Positions 25,393 to 34,808 of a stretch of DNA of 64,000 nt are shown piece by piece. This DNA is from JAFIFT01 sp020051095 (GTDB taxonomy: Bacteria; Pseudomonadota; Gammaproteobacteria; Legionellales; Legionellaceae). The notes under the pieces were generated by a model. That model ran no database searches. It was not told the DNA's origin and saw nothing but the letters and a program-made list of their open reading frames with translations. Every line of letters begins with the position of its first letter. Positions within the stretch are counted from its first letter, which is position 1. Location of the stretch: positions 297,163-361,162 of the forward strand of contig NZ_CAXMZT010000002.1 in assembly GCF_964199965.1 (NCBI RefSeq), given 5' to 3'. The position numbers and the translations under genes are program-made.

Positions 25393-26961
25393 ATGAATCA
25401 GAAACTCGATGCGCGAATAAAAGAAGCCGTTGACGTCTCAGGCGCTTTTGATAACTGCTTTTTTCACACCTATGCCGCTCATTTACTAGCAAATAAGCTG
25501 CCACTGCCTAATGGATTATTTAATTTTAAATCCATCTTAGGTGAAGACAGTGCTGCTTCTAAGCTCATGCAGCGATTCCCAAATTACGACGCGCTTGCGC
25601 TCTTTGGCGAATACCATAAACGCCACTCACCTGACGTTGAACCCTTCTCCCCCGAATTTATCGTTGAAAAAACATTGGTGTTAGGATTTTTGTTTCGCGA
25701 GTGGTTTGCGACACAAATGGCGGCCGATGCCGGCAATAAAGCGGCCATGGCGAATGGGGCGATTACCGCATTTAAGGAATTTAAAGAATTTAGAGAAGGC
25801 GGTGCAAGTTTCGAAGACTTACTTTCTGGGCCAGAAGGGGTTTTATATCAGGCCAACCGAGAATTTTTAGACTATTTTTATCAACGCCCAAAATTGAAAT
25901 TATCTGACAAAGAACGGCGATTTGAAAGCTATTTTACCGATGCAGAGAATGATATTGATAAGGCATTAAAAGTCTACTGGCAGGCTGAAGGCTATCAGAA
26001 CTATTGCCGTGAATTAGCAAATCCGCAAACAAAGTTATCATACAAAGAAGTGCAACCCGTCATCATCCAGCTAAAGCAACCACTCACCATCTATAATCAA
26101 GATGGCGGGGTAATCGTCGACAATGAGATAGTAAGCGATACACCCAAATTGGAAGTGACCCTTGAAGCCCTTGCAGGGCATTACCACTTACTGAAAACAG
26201 AAAAGTCGGCACCCTTACTTAAGGGCTATGAAACAAGTTATGCCCACTATAAAGTCGATCGGGAATCGGTGCTGGCAACATTGGATGATAAAGATTTGAC
26301 TGCTGAAACGAAACCCTCTTTATTAGTCGGTGCTATTTGCCCAAAAGGCCATTTAAAGCAAGATCCGTTTGCATGCTTACTCAATAAAATTGATTCGATG
26401 GATAGATACATCAAAGACGCCATTCAAATGGAAAAAGAAGCGCAACGCAAACAACAACGGGATACTCAACTCTTAGAAAGCGATAAAGAAAACCAATCGC
26501 CTAATACCACAAGCCCATCGGCCAAAGCGACTCTACCAAACGAAGCTTTATTAGGGCAAAAATCACAAAATATTGACGAGCTCCTAAATGCATTTGAACA
26601 TCAAATTACACAAATCGGTGATTATGAGAGTGATGCAAAACAGGCTGCCAACCATCTGCTTGCAGCACTTCGCAGCGAAAAAGAAAAAGCCTTTAATAAT
26701 CCGACAGTCCATTCACTACGTTCATTCCAATCCCAAGTTGGTATTGAGTTTGAGAAATATAAGCCTCGGTTAGAAAAAGATATCAGCTTTTTGCAAGCAG
26801 CCGCAAATTTGGCTATAAAAATCGTCAATGTTTTAACGCAAATTCTATCCTTTGGATTTAGTAGCGGCCTTTTTAGGCCTTATAAGGCCAAAGCCCTAGA
26901 AAACGCCGAGCAGTTGCAATCGGATATTCATGACAAACTTGATCCTCCCAAACTAGAATAA
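25393..26961 (+). CDS. OTU-like cysteine protease protein; candidate deubiquitinase effector
   Basis: A 522-residue protein. The N-terminus has GAFDNCFFHTYAAHLL, with Asp20, Asn21 and Cys22 placed as in the D-G-N-C-L-F catalytic loop of OTU deubiquitinases. A candidate catalytic His lies in LAGHYHLLK (about 263), as in the HY motif near the end of OTU domains. Residues about 350-390 are a charged Ser/Pro-rich linker. The C-terminal module (about 395-522) has helices, a hydrophobic segment (NLAIKIVNVLTQILSFGF) and a final LFRPYKAKALENAEQL helix, shared in layout with 19238 and 54616. I recall close unnamed relatives in Legionella. OTU activity is inferred from motif spacing only. Confidence 0.78.
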   Translation: MNQKLDARIKEAVDVSGAFDNCFFHTYAAHLLANKLPLPNGLFNFKSILGEDSAASKLMQRFPNYDALALFGEYHKRHSPDVEPFSPEFIVEKTLVLGFLFREWFATQMAADAGNKAAMANGAITAFKEFKEFREGGASFEDLLSGPEGVLYQANREFLDYFYQRPKLKLSDKERRFESYFTDAENDIDKALKVYWQAEGYQNYCRELANPQTKLSYKEVQPVIIQLKQPLTIYNQDGGVIVDNEIVSDTPKLEVTLEALAGHYHLLKTEKSAPLLKGYETSYAHYKVDRESVLATLDDKDLTAETKPSLLVGAICPKGHLKQDPFACLLNKIDSMDRYIKDAIQMEKEAQRKQQRDTQLLESDKENQSPNTTSPSAKATLPNEALLGQKSQNIDELLNAFEHQITQIGDYESDAKQAANHLLAALRSEKEKAFNNPTVHSLRSFQSQVGIEFEKYKPRLEKDISFLQAAANLAIKIVNVLTQILSFGFSSGLFRPYKAKALENAEQLQSDIHDKLDPPKLE

Positions 26962-27159
26962 CCAGTCGATTTTAGCGCATACCGTTATTCTCTAAGTGAT
27001 CCTAGCATTTCTTGAACAAATAAACGCCAAGATTACTCAGCGCTGCGCTCTATGTAGGTACCGATGGGGTTACCTTAGCAACGCTTGCATAAACAACAAA
27101 AAAATCTAATTATAGTAATAAACCCATTGTTAAAATCAGCCTAATTATCAAGGAACGGT

Positions 27160-29310
27160 ATGAACAATTGCCATGAAGGTCACCACACAGAGGCGAAGAA
27201 GTCTCACCCATCCAATGCAGAGCATGCGACCTATATATGTCCAATGCACCCCGAAGTACGTCAACAAGGTCCTGGCATTTGCCCACTTTGCGGCATGGAA
27301 TTGGAACCTGAGTTTGCTGAGTCGGGTTCTGGCGAAAGTGACGACTATCGTCGCATGCGCTTTCGTTTCATCGTGAGTGTGATACTGGCACTTCCCGTTT
27401 TCTTATTAGCAATGAGTGAGCATCTCTTTCAACTGATTGAAAATGGCCGAGCCAGTGGGTGGATTCAAGCGATTTTAACCACACTGGTGCTATTTTACTG
27501 CGGTGCCGATTTTTTTCGCCGGGCCTGGCTTTCATTTAGAACCCTCAATCTAAATATGTTTAGCCTTATCATCCTAGGCACGACTGTCGCCTGGTTATAT
27601 AGTTTCATTGGTTTACTATTCCCTGATTGGTTCCCCCATCACTACCGAGACGCCCAAGGGATGGTCCCGCTTTATTTTGAAGCAGCGGCTGTCATTATTG
27701 CCCTGGTATTAATGGGACAAGTGATGGAGCTAAAAGCAAGGAGCAAAACAGGTGACGCCATCCGGGCCCTCATGCAGCTAAATCCTGATATTGCTCATCG
27801 CGTTGATGGCGATAAAACCATCGACATCTCGGTTGATGATGTTGTGATTGACGATCGATTACGTGTTAAGCCCGGTGAATCAATCCCCGTGGATGGCGAT
27901 TTAGTCGAGGGGAGCAGTTATGTGGATGAATCGATGATCACAGGCGAGCCAATGCCTGTTAAAAAGGAGACGGGTGATCGAGTTATCGCGGGAACCATTA
28001 ATACCAGCGGCAGTTTCATCATGCATGCCCGACAAATAGGCACAGATACGATGTTGTCAAAAATCATTCAGCAAGTCGCCAATGCCCAAAGAAGCCAAGC
28101 ACCCATCCAACGAATTGCTGACAAAGTGGCTTCCTGGTTTGTTCCAGCCGTGATTGCTATTGCCATTCTTGCCTTCATTATCTGGTATAGTGTGGGCCCA
28201 TCGCCTTCCCTATCTTATGCATTGATTGCCTTAGTGTCGGTGTTAATCATCGCCTGCCCCTGTGCGTTGGGATTAGCAACACCCATGTCGGTGATGGTTG
28301 GTATAGGTCAGTGTGCAAAGCAAGGTATTCTCATTAAAGATGCCACCGCATTAGAAGGGTTTGCTAATATTGATACCCTTGTTTTTGATAAAACAGGGAC
28401 ATTAACTGAAGGTAAGCCACAAATCACGGCCATTGTTTGTGCTGAGGGATTTTCTGAAATGCATGCGCTGCAATTAGCAGCTGGTTTAGAACAAGAAAGC
28501 GAGCATCCCTTAGCAAAAGCCATCTTAAACAAAGCCGAAGCCTCATCGCTTTCCCCTTTCCTAATCAAACAATTTGCCATGCACTCTGGGCAAGGTGTGA
28601 GTGGCGAAATGAATGGTAACAAGATCTACCTGGGCAGTGCTAAATGGATGCATGAATTGAAAATTGACATCACACAGTTAAATAGTAACGAGCGGGGAAG
28701 TCACTTGTATTTAGCCGAAGACAGTAAAGCAATTGCGCTATTTATTGTGGCAGATCGTATCAAAGAAACTGCAAAATCTGTCATTGCCTGTTTTCAAGCA
28801 CGTGGTGTGAAATGCATCATGCTCACCGGCGATAATCAAGATAATGCCAAGGATATTGGGGATAAATTGGGTATTGATAAGGTGATAGCAGAGGTATTAC
28901 CCGATGAGAAAGCTAACTATATTGAATCCTTCCAAAATGACCATGAACAGGTGGCGATGGTCGGTGATGGCGTGAATGATGCGATCGCGCTGTCAAAAGC
29001 GCATATTGGCATTGCCATGGGCTCTGGGAGTGATGTTGCCATTGAAAGTGCTGAAGTAACGCTCTTGTCGGGCGATATCAGCAAATTATTATCTGCCCAT
29101 ACCTTATCGAAAATGACGGTTCGAAATATTCACCAAAACCTCTTTTTTGCCTTTATTTATAACGGCATTGGTGTGCCCATTGCAGCGGGCATTTTATACC
29201 CAATTTGGGGTTATCTACTCAACCCGATGTTGGCTGCACTGGCGATGTCATTGAGCTCTGTATCGGTCATAGTCAATGCCCTAACCTTGCGCTTAAAAAA
29301 GAGTGATTAG
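27160..29310 (+). CDS. copA: Copper-translocating P1B-type ATPase
   Basis: A 716-residue inner-membrane pump that exports Cu(I) or Ag(I). The N-terminus has no CxxC HMA domain but a short heavy-metal-binding domain with YICPMHPEVRQ and GICPLCGMELEP (about 26-52), preceded by a His-rich start. Membrane helices, the actuator motif SMITGEPMPV, the intramembrane metal site CPCALGLATP (about 365), the phosphorylation site DKTGTLTEG (Asp about 410), the HP motif SEHPLA and the hinge GDGVNDA (about 602) are all present. Length is typical for this variant. No copper chaperone or CueR-type regulator lies next to it; the downstream convergent LysR gene is probably unrelated. Confidence 0.96.
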   Translation: MNNCHEGHHTEAKKSHPSNAEHATYICPMHPEVRQQGPGICPLCGMELEPEFAESGSGESDDYRRMRFRFIVSVILALPVFLLAMSEHLFQLIENGRASGWIQAILTTLVLFYCGADFFRRAWLSFRTLNLNMFSLIILGTTVAWLYSFIGLLFPDWFPHHYRDAQGMVPLYFEAAAVIIALVLMGQVMELKARSKTGDAIRALMQLNPDIAHRVDGDKTIDISVDDVVIDDRLRVKPGESIPVDGDLVEGSSYVDESMITGEPMPVKKETGDRVIAGTINTSGSFIMHARQIGTDTMLSKIIQQVANAQRSQAPIQRIADKVASWFVPAVIAIAILAFIIWYSVGPSPSLSYALIALVSVLIIACPCALGLATPMSVMVGIGQCAKQGILIKDATALEGFANIDTLVFDKTGTLTEGKPQITAIVCAEGFSEMHALQLAAGLEQESEHPLAKAILNKAEASSLSPFLIKQFAMHSGQGVSGEMNGNKIYLGSAKWMHELKIDITQLNSNERGSHLYLAEDSKAIALFIVADRIKETAKSVIACFQARGVKCIMLTGDNQDNAKDIGDKLGIDKVIAEVLPDEKANYIESFQNDHEQVAMVGDGVNDAIALSKAHIGIAMGSGSDVAIESAEVTLLSGDISKLLSAHTLSKMTVRNIHQNLFFAFIYNGIGVPIAAGILYPIWGYLLNPMLAALAMSLSSVSVIVNALTLRLKKSD

Positions 29311-29370
29311 CGCCCTCTCCCTGAGCATTACACACGAAATTTGAATGTAACTTGGTGTGTTAAAGTGAAT

Positions 29371-29419
29371 ATAAAGCGCGGTACGTCGGGGTTTTAATAT
29401 CGGGTGTAACTCTCAGGCC
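29371..29419. repeat. REP-like element, copy 2 (inverted relative to 23193)
   Basis: ATAAAGCGCGGTACGTCGGG followed by GTTTTAATATCGGGTGTAAC and TCTCAGGCC. Read on the other strand it matches the 23193-23245 copy with a few changes. It lies between the convergent copA and LysR genes. Confidence 0.6.
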
Positions 29420-29447
29420 CCATCTGGAGCGCACACGGATTGATGAT

Positions 29448-30338
29448 TTAATCAAGCATATGCTCGATTTTGAAATCTGTTTGTATGTAGTTGATGAATT
29501 TATCTTTAATCGCCAATTCTTCTTTACTAGTGATGAGATATATTTGCCGTTGAAACTGGAGTGTATTGATGGGTAGAATGTGGAATTTATCCATGTCATC
29601 ATGTAGTAATGTTTCAGGCAACACCCCTACTCCAAAACCTGCTTTAATCGCTTCTTTGATTGAATAATACGACTCTAATTGGATGATTTTACTAAAATGA
29701 CGCTTTACAAAATCATTTTTCGTCTGTAACACGGTTTGATGCGGCTCTGCTTTAATCTGGATAAAGGGTAAGTGTTTAATATCTTGAACTGATATTTTGC
29801 CTTGAGGGATTGAAGCATTTGCTTTTGCCCCAACCAAGAAGAAATGGATATTAAAAAATGGGACAAACACTAAATCCGGATCATCAATTTTCACACCGGT
29901 GACCAAAAAATTCACCTTGCCTTGCTCGACTCGCTTATAACCCCGATCTTTGGGTTCAACAAACACCTCATACTCCACTTCCTCGAATTTAGAAAAATGC
30001 TTCATCGCTTTAAATAAAATGCCCGAATAAGTATGGCCAGTTGAAAATTTTAATACGGGTTTAGTATGCTCAAAACCTAAACTAACCCTTTTCTTCATAT
30101 TATTGGCTTCTTCAAGAATCAACTTCACCTGAGGCAGTAATTCCTTGGCTTGAGGGGTTAAACGCATCCCTCGCCCATACTTCCTAAATAATTTGAGGTT
30201 TAATTGCGATTCAAGCACTTGAATTTGCTTGGTAATCGCCGGTTTGCTCATGTGTAGGTATTTTGCTGCTAAGCTAAACGAAGAGTAGGTCGCTGCTGCT
30301 AAAAATATTTCAAGTTGCCTTAATGTAAAATTAATCAT
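29448..30338 (-). CDS. LysR-family transcriptional regulator
   Basis: A 296-residue regulator. The N-terminal winged helix-turn-helix is clear: TLRQLEIFLAAATYSSFSLA then MSKPAITKQIQVLESQL (about 5-50). The C-terminal periplasmic-binding-protein-like effector domain extends to the end (KAGFGVGVLPETLL near 240). CbbR/CysB-like members read small metabolites. LysR genes often control a divergent neighbour, but here the upstream neighbour (glucoamylase) is on the same strand and 23 bases away, so it may share that transcript or regulate something else. Confidence 0.94.
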   Translation of the reverse strand: MINFTLRQLEIFLAAATYSSFSLAAKYLHMSKPAITKQIQVLESQLNLKLFRKYGRGMRLTPQAKELLPQVKLILEEANNMKKRVSLGFEHTKPVLKFSTGHTYSGILFKAMKHFSKFEEVEYEVFVEPKDRGYKRVEQGKVNFLVTGVKIDDPDLVFVPFFNIHFFLVGAKANASIPQGKISVQDIKHLPFIQIKAEPHQTVLQTKNDFVKRHFSKIIQLESYYSIKEAIKAGFGVGVLPETLLHDDMDKFHILPINTLQFQRQIYLITSKEELAIKDKFINYIQTDFKIEHMLD

Positions 30339-30361
30339 ATATTTGTTTACAATTTGTTAAC

Positions 30362-31696
30362 TCATATATCAATTAAAGCACCCATTTTATGATAGTGCAA
30401 CTTTCTACTTGAAGATGCGATAAGGTTTTCATAGTTCCTTTCAGCATCAATAGCACGCAATACAGCGGTGTAACTCCAGGTCAACGAATCAGCGCCTTGT
30501 TGGACACCCGTGCTTAAATGAATCTGTTCATTCATGCGCAATTGGGGTGCAAAACGCTTGACCAGGCGAAGGTAGGAATCGCCTAGTTTGGCCATTTCCT
30601 CCGCTTGCTGGCAGGCACCCTGTTGGTTTGCAATTTGGTAAGCATACGCATAATAGTATTCTGCCATGGTTGCCGTCAGTATAAACCACGGATTTCCCTG
30701 TCCATCCGTTTGATAGCCATCGTAAGTATCCCCCGGGTAACGACCAAACAAAATGGCATGTTGTAACGAATGGTTAATTGGGAAGGCTTGTTTAAAATAA
30801 TCATGCAAGGATTCGATGGTATTTTTCAAATATGCGTTATCTAATTCAATCACATTGTCATCGCCAAGCGTTAACAACACCCCAAGCAATACGGCACTAT
30901 CAAGTTCGTTTAATTTTTGTGGGCCTGGGTGGGGACTTAGCGTCGCATCAATCAATCCAGTGGATGGATTCAGATGGTTACTCAACTGCTGTTTGATTGC
31001 TTGTGCTTGTTGAGAGTAGAAATTAGCAGCCTCCGGATCATTGAGGCGATTTGCTAATTTTGCACCGTCTACTAACGCCCGATGCTGAACCATCGCTGTG
31101 AAAAAATGCTGTCCGTAGACTTCTTCCCAAAGATCAAAATTCGCTTCTTGCCAATGGTGGGCTGTATATTCCAAATCTTTTTTGATTACCCCCATTGTGC
31201 TTGGATCAAGACTTCTCTGATAGAGGTGCTTGCCCACATACTCGCTTTCACCACGGGTTAGTAACGCATTAGCAAAACCTATCAATGCCATAGCACGCAA
31301 TGCCGGCCCATCATTTTGTGGCCGCCCCCAAGCCCCCACATACACTTGACCGGTGATATAAAATTTAGGCTCACCTAACACATCAACGCCATGAGGTGAG
31401 ACCTGGTTTTGTGTCAACATCACCCAATCCACATAGTGCAATAAGCGCTTTTTATCTGTCAGGCGTTGTTCATTTTGGTAGCGTTTGCTAATTAGCCCCA
31501 TAGCAATAGCACTATCTCGCACCCAATCATAATAATAATCCGGATGCTCCGTGGAGGGCGAGGCAACGATTGCCCCATTTTTCAACATATTTTGTGACCA
31601 ATACGATTCTAGTCGATTTTGCTCTTGCGAACTATAGACAGACGATTGCGCGGTGGCGTGGCAAATAAGGAAGAAAACGACAGAAATCCATCTCAT
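30362..31696 (-). CDS. gamA: Secreted GH15 glucoamylase (GamA-like)
   Basis: About 444 residues with a signal peptide (RWISVVFFLICHATA, cleavage near residue 17). Glycoside hydrolase family 15 motifs are visible: DYYYDWVRDSAIAM near 46, a general-acid Glu region FDLWEEVYGQHFFTA near 188, and LTWSYTAVLRA near the C-terminus. It should release glucose from the ends of starch or glycogen. L. pneumophila GamA, a type II-secreted eukaryotic-like glucoamylase, has the same family and size, so glycogen from the host is the likely substrate. The ATG at 31696 is preferred over TTG 31708 because the signal peptide begins there. The LysR gene follows directly. Confidence 0.9.
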   Translation of the reverse strand: MRWISVVFFLICHATAQSSVYSSQEQNRLESYWSQNMLKNGAIVASPSTEHPDYYYDWVRDSAIAMGLISKRYQNEQRLTDKKRLLHYVDWVMLTQNQVSPHGVDVLGEPKFYITGQVYVGAWGRPQNDGPALRAMALIGFANALLTRGESEYVGKHLYQRSLDPSTMGVIKKDLEYTAHHWQEANFDLWEEVYGQHFFTAMVQHRALVDGAKLANRLNDPEAANFYSQQAQAIKQQLSNHLNPSTGLIDATLSPHPGPQKLNELDSAVLLGVLLTLGDDNVIELDNAYLKNTIESLHDYFKQAFPINHSLQHAILFGRYPGDTYDGYQTDGQGNPWFILTATMAEYYYAYAYQIANQQGACQQAEEMAKLGDSYLRLVKRFAPQLRMNEQIHLSTGVQQGADSLTWSYTAVLRAIDAERNYENLIASSSRKLHYHKMGALIDI

Positions 31697-31879
31697 GTAA
31701 ACACCCAATTTTAAAGTCTAAGCCGCTCATAGTAAACTAAATTCTAGTAAATTCGAAGTGAAATTTGCTGCATATCCATAAAATTTAGCTATAGCACTTA
31801 TAGCAAGTTAGTAATTTATCCTATCGATGAGATACGATAGGATGCCCATTCCTTCATAATAATTTAATTAGGATTAAAC

Positions 31880-32329
31880 ATGAATAAATTAACCAAATCA
31901 ACTTTCGCCACGCTTATTTTACTAGGCAGTCATCTTGCTCAAGCTTATGCCGAACCTCAATCGCTGGATGAAAAACGGCAAGCGGTTGTCGCAAAGTATG
32001 TCAATAATCTAGCTCAAGCGGATTTAGAAGGTATGCAAGCTATATTCAGCGGAGATGCAACCGTTGTTTCAACCTCGGCAGGTGAAAAAAATGCGCTGTC
32101 TTTTTTTGCAGGATTTTTCCCACTGATTCAATCCGCCCATACGCAATTACACCAACGATTCGTTAGTGTGACGGATACAAATCGGCTCGCAGCCCGCTTT
32201 CACTTAGACTATCAACTATATGATGGAGAAACAGGTAATGGCGAATATGTGGATGAATTTGTCTTCTACGATAATTCCGAGCAGCTAAAAGCTGTTTATA
32301 TGTTTGAAAATTTAAAGTTTCCTCAGTAA
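31880..32329 (+). CDS. Secreted NTF2-like (SnoaL/ketosteroid isomerase-fold) protein
   Basis: A 149-residue protein with a signal peptide ending near AQAYA. The mature domain has the pattern of NTF2-like folds: helix VVAKYVNNLAQADLEGMQAIFSGDA, then strands including AARFHLDYQLYDGE and YVDEFVFYDN. Family members are small-molecule isomerases, dehydratases or binding domains. No catalytic residues can be assigned. It is divergent from the glucoamylase gene, sharing a 170-base AT-rich gap. Confidence 0.8.
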   Translation: MNKLTKSTFATLILLGSHLAQAYAEPQSLDEKRQAVVAKYVNNLAQADLEGMQAIFSGDATVVSTSAGEKNALSFFAGFFPLIQSAHTQLHQRFVSVTDTNRLAARFHLDYQLYDGETGNGEYVDEFVFYDNSEQLKAVYMFENLKFPQ

Positions 32330-32509
32330 CGATTCACTGCGCATGACAATAATTTGATAGATTCTTGAACGCTGACGCTACCGTCTGCGTTCACCTTCCA
32401 TTCAATGCTGGCTCATCCATCAGAACCGCTTTATTTAGCTAACTTGCTGTACTTGCAGAGATCTATATGTTAATATGTTGCTCATTTTAACATTGTCTTA
32501 GTCAGTCCG

Positions 32510-34531
32510 ATGCATTACATTAATTATAAGTTACTTGAAAAACTTCCTGAATATCAATTTGATGCCTATCGCTACTATCCCGATATTCTGCCCTATCAAC
32601 ATGATAAAAACTCATTCAAACACCATTGGCTAGCTTTATCACAAGCGCGGTATATTTATTCCAATGGCGTTGAGGTCAAACCGGTCAGTTGGTTTCACTA
32701 TGTCTTTGAGTTAGTGAAGGGATTTTTTGGATTTACCAATCATTGCGCACCAGAAAAAGTGACGATGGGTTTAATGAAGCTTGGTTATTATGGCTATCTT
32801 CACGGCTATCACACCCCCTTTCAAAATCCCATTCATTACCCTTTGCCCCTTGATTATACCAAACAGCTCACATTACCTCGAACCAGCAACACCTCCGCGC
32901 AGTTGCAAAACCAATTAATTGGTTACTACGTCGATAATCAGTACTTTTTAAAATCCAAAGAGGCTTGGATTCCCCTCACAGCATACCATATTTTTGGTCT
33001 TAGTCTCACACGATGTGATGCTTATGACGCGATACCCAGCATCGATCCAACCAATAGGCAATTAATCACATCCACGGTCAAAAAGCTAGAAGACAGTGGA
33101 ATAGATTATGATTTTCTCGTTGGCAGTCACTATGCAAAACAAGCAGCGGAATACAACGTCCAATTGAGTGAAGTCAATAAAGGGGCATTTAATAGTTTAT
33201 TAAGTTGGCTCTCTATCAGAGAAAATAAAGTACACAAGCATTTAAAACGGGCATTGCAATTGGACCCGAATTGCAAGATTGACAACTTACAACCCTATAT
33301 CGATTATTATTGCCAGCATAATGACTTGGATCTTGCATTTGCTTTAATCCAACAACTTGAGGACACGCAACAAGCCATCCAGTATTTAACCAAAAAGCCC
33401 TTTACCACGGAATATTTGCAAAACCACGTCATCAAAGACTCACCGTTGGGGAATGCTTTAGCAGGTTATTACTTAAGCTTAAGTTATAAGACGAGTAATG
33501 CCGAGCTAGCCAACCAATTTACTAGCAACATCAGTACGATTCATCGGCGACATGCGTTTCGCTATTTGGTTGAAAAGTCCTTTTTTGACCAGGCGTATGA
33601 AATTATCAAGGAAAGTCCCGTTGAAATGGATGCCTATCATACAAGCGCCAAACAGACCTTGGCTGATTACTACTCTGAAGAAGGAGAGAAATATTATCAG
33701 CAAGGGTATGACCTTCTTAAAAAGGAAGCTTTTAAAGAAGCAAGCACCTATTATTTAAAATGCGCATTAAACAAGCGAAAAGCCCTTGATGTTGATCCAA
33801 GCGAGGATCATCGTAGAGAATACCGTGTGCACCTTCGTTTATACGCCCAGGTACTCATTCGCTCCAACCAGAACCAACCGATAGAATCCGTCAGGGTTGA
33901 TCAAGTTCTGAAAGCGATTAAATTTCTACAAGATTGCCATGCGAATGTCAATGAAGATGACCAAAACGAAAAACAGCTGATTGTTAGAGCGCTAGCCTCT
34001 GGCCTGATGTTATCCATTGACTGCCTATGCAATAAATTCCAGGTAAATGATCTGTATGATAAATTTCCCGATGAACAAAAAAAGCATGAACAAGAGCATA
34101 AGCATGACATTCAAACAGCCTGTCAATCACTTCGCAATGTCATTCGTCTATTAGAAGAAACCAAGGAAAAACCGCTCAAAAAAATTTTAGCGAAAGCCTA
34201 TTTTACCTTGGGGGATATTATATCGTTCTTCAACTTAACCGAAGAGGCACATAACCCCATAGACTGTCATCGCAAAGCCAGCCAATTAGTCCCTGAAAAT
34301 CCGTTTTATATCCTGCGCTATTCCGAGTTGATGACAAATAGCGACCAGCATGAGCAGATTCAAGAAGAGGCCCTCGAAAAACTACATGATGCTGGTTACA
34401 CTGTGAGTGAATACATGCATTGGTTTGATGAACGATGGCATAAAAAGAAAATTGGCTATAATAACCTCTTCGATGTCCACAGCGCCGAAGTGCCGGAAAA
34501 AGGACATTGGTATACGGGTTTAGGGTTCTAA
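32510..34531 (+). CDS. Large orphan protein with TPR-like helical repeats
   Basis: A 673-residue protein without signal peptide. The N-terminal 130 residues are rich in Tyr, His and Pro (SWFHYVFELVKGFFGFTN, then LMKLGYYGYLHGYHTPF). The rest is predicted to be helical repeats of TPR type: HLKRALQLDPN near 244, YYLKCALNKRKALDVDPSE near 412, LRNVIRLLEETKE near 540, and CHRKASQLVPENPFYILR near 585. It probably binds other proteins. I recall similar unnamed Legionella proteins but no function. A candidate for a translocated or scaffold protein; it precedes the RhoGAP gene on the same strand with a repeat element between them. Confidence 0.72.
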   Translation: MHYINYKLLEKLPEYQFDAYRYYPDILPYQHDKNSFKHHWLALSQARYIYSNGVEVKPVSWFHYVFELVKGFFGFTNHCAPEKVTMGLMKLGYYGYLHGYHTPFQNPIHYPLPLDYTKQLTLPRTSNTSAQLQNQLIGYYVDNQYFLKSKEAWIPLTAYHIFGLSLTRCDAYDAIPSIDPTNRQLITSTVKKLEDSGIDYDFLVGSHYAKQAAEYNVQLSEVNKGAFNSLLSWLSIRENKVHKHLKRALQLDPNCKIDNLQPYIDYYCQHNDLDLAFALIQQLEDTQQAIQYLTKKPFTTEYLQNHVIKDSPLGNALAGYYLSLSYKTSNAELANQFTSNISTIHRRHAFRYLVEKSFFDQAYEIIKESPVEMDAYHTSAKQTLADYYSEEGEKYYQQGYDLLKKEAFKEASTYYLKCALNKRKALDVDPSEDHRREYRVHLRLYAQVLIRSNQNQPIESVRVDQVLKAIKFLQDCHANVNEDDQNEKQLIVRALASGLMLSIDCLCNKFQVNDLYDKFPDEQKKHEQEHKHDIQTACQSLRNVIRLLEETKEKPLKKILAKAYFTLGDIISFFNLTEEAHNPIDCHRKASQLVPENPFYILRYSELMTNSDQHEQIQEEALEKLHDAGYTVSEYMHWFDERWHKKKIGYNNLFDVHSAEVPEKGHWYTGLGF

Positions 34532-34582
34532 GATATCATCGGTTCTTGAGATAGCTTTTTCCTTATAACCCTACCTTCATAC

Positions 34583-34708
34583 TGGACACTTTCCTAAAAG
34601 AACTGTCGTTGCGAACGAAGTGAAGCAATCCAGTTCGATCTCTGAACAAAAGTCGGTTTTAGATTGCTTCACTTCGTTCGCAACGACGGCTTATTTAAAA
34701 ATTGTCCA
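34583..34708. repeat. Palindromic element with GTCGTTGCGAACGAAGTGAAGC arms
   Basis: A 126-base inverted repeat. The left arm starts TGGACA and includes GTCGTTGCGAACGAAGTG; the right arm ends TTGTCCA with the complementary CACTTCGTTCGCAACGAC. The arms would form a long hairpin of about 30 pairs. A diverged copy lies at 54307-54474. It fills the 277-base gap before the RhoGAP gene, along with a promoter. Confidence 0.7.
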
Positions 34709-34749
34709 AGACAAAGCTTTATTCCACCCTATTTTCTGACTAACAAATG

Positions 34750-34778
34750 TTTATATCGTGGCCCATTCGTGCTATAAT
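34750..34778 (+). promoter_or_regulatory. Predicted sigma-70 promoter of the RhoGAP gene
   Basis: A perfect -10 box TATAAT (34773-34778) lies 17 bases after a weak -35 TTTATA (34750-34755), with about 30 bases to the start codon. It begins about 40 bases beyond the palindromic element. Confidence 0.5.
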
Positions 34779-34808
34779 GAATCATAGTTTACCTCAAAAG
34801 ATCAAATC

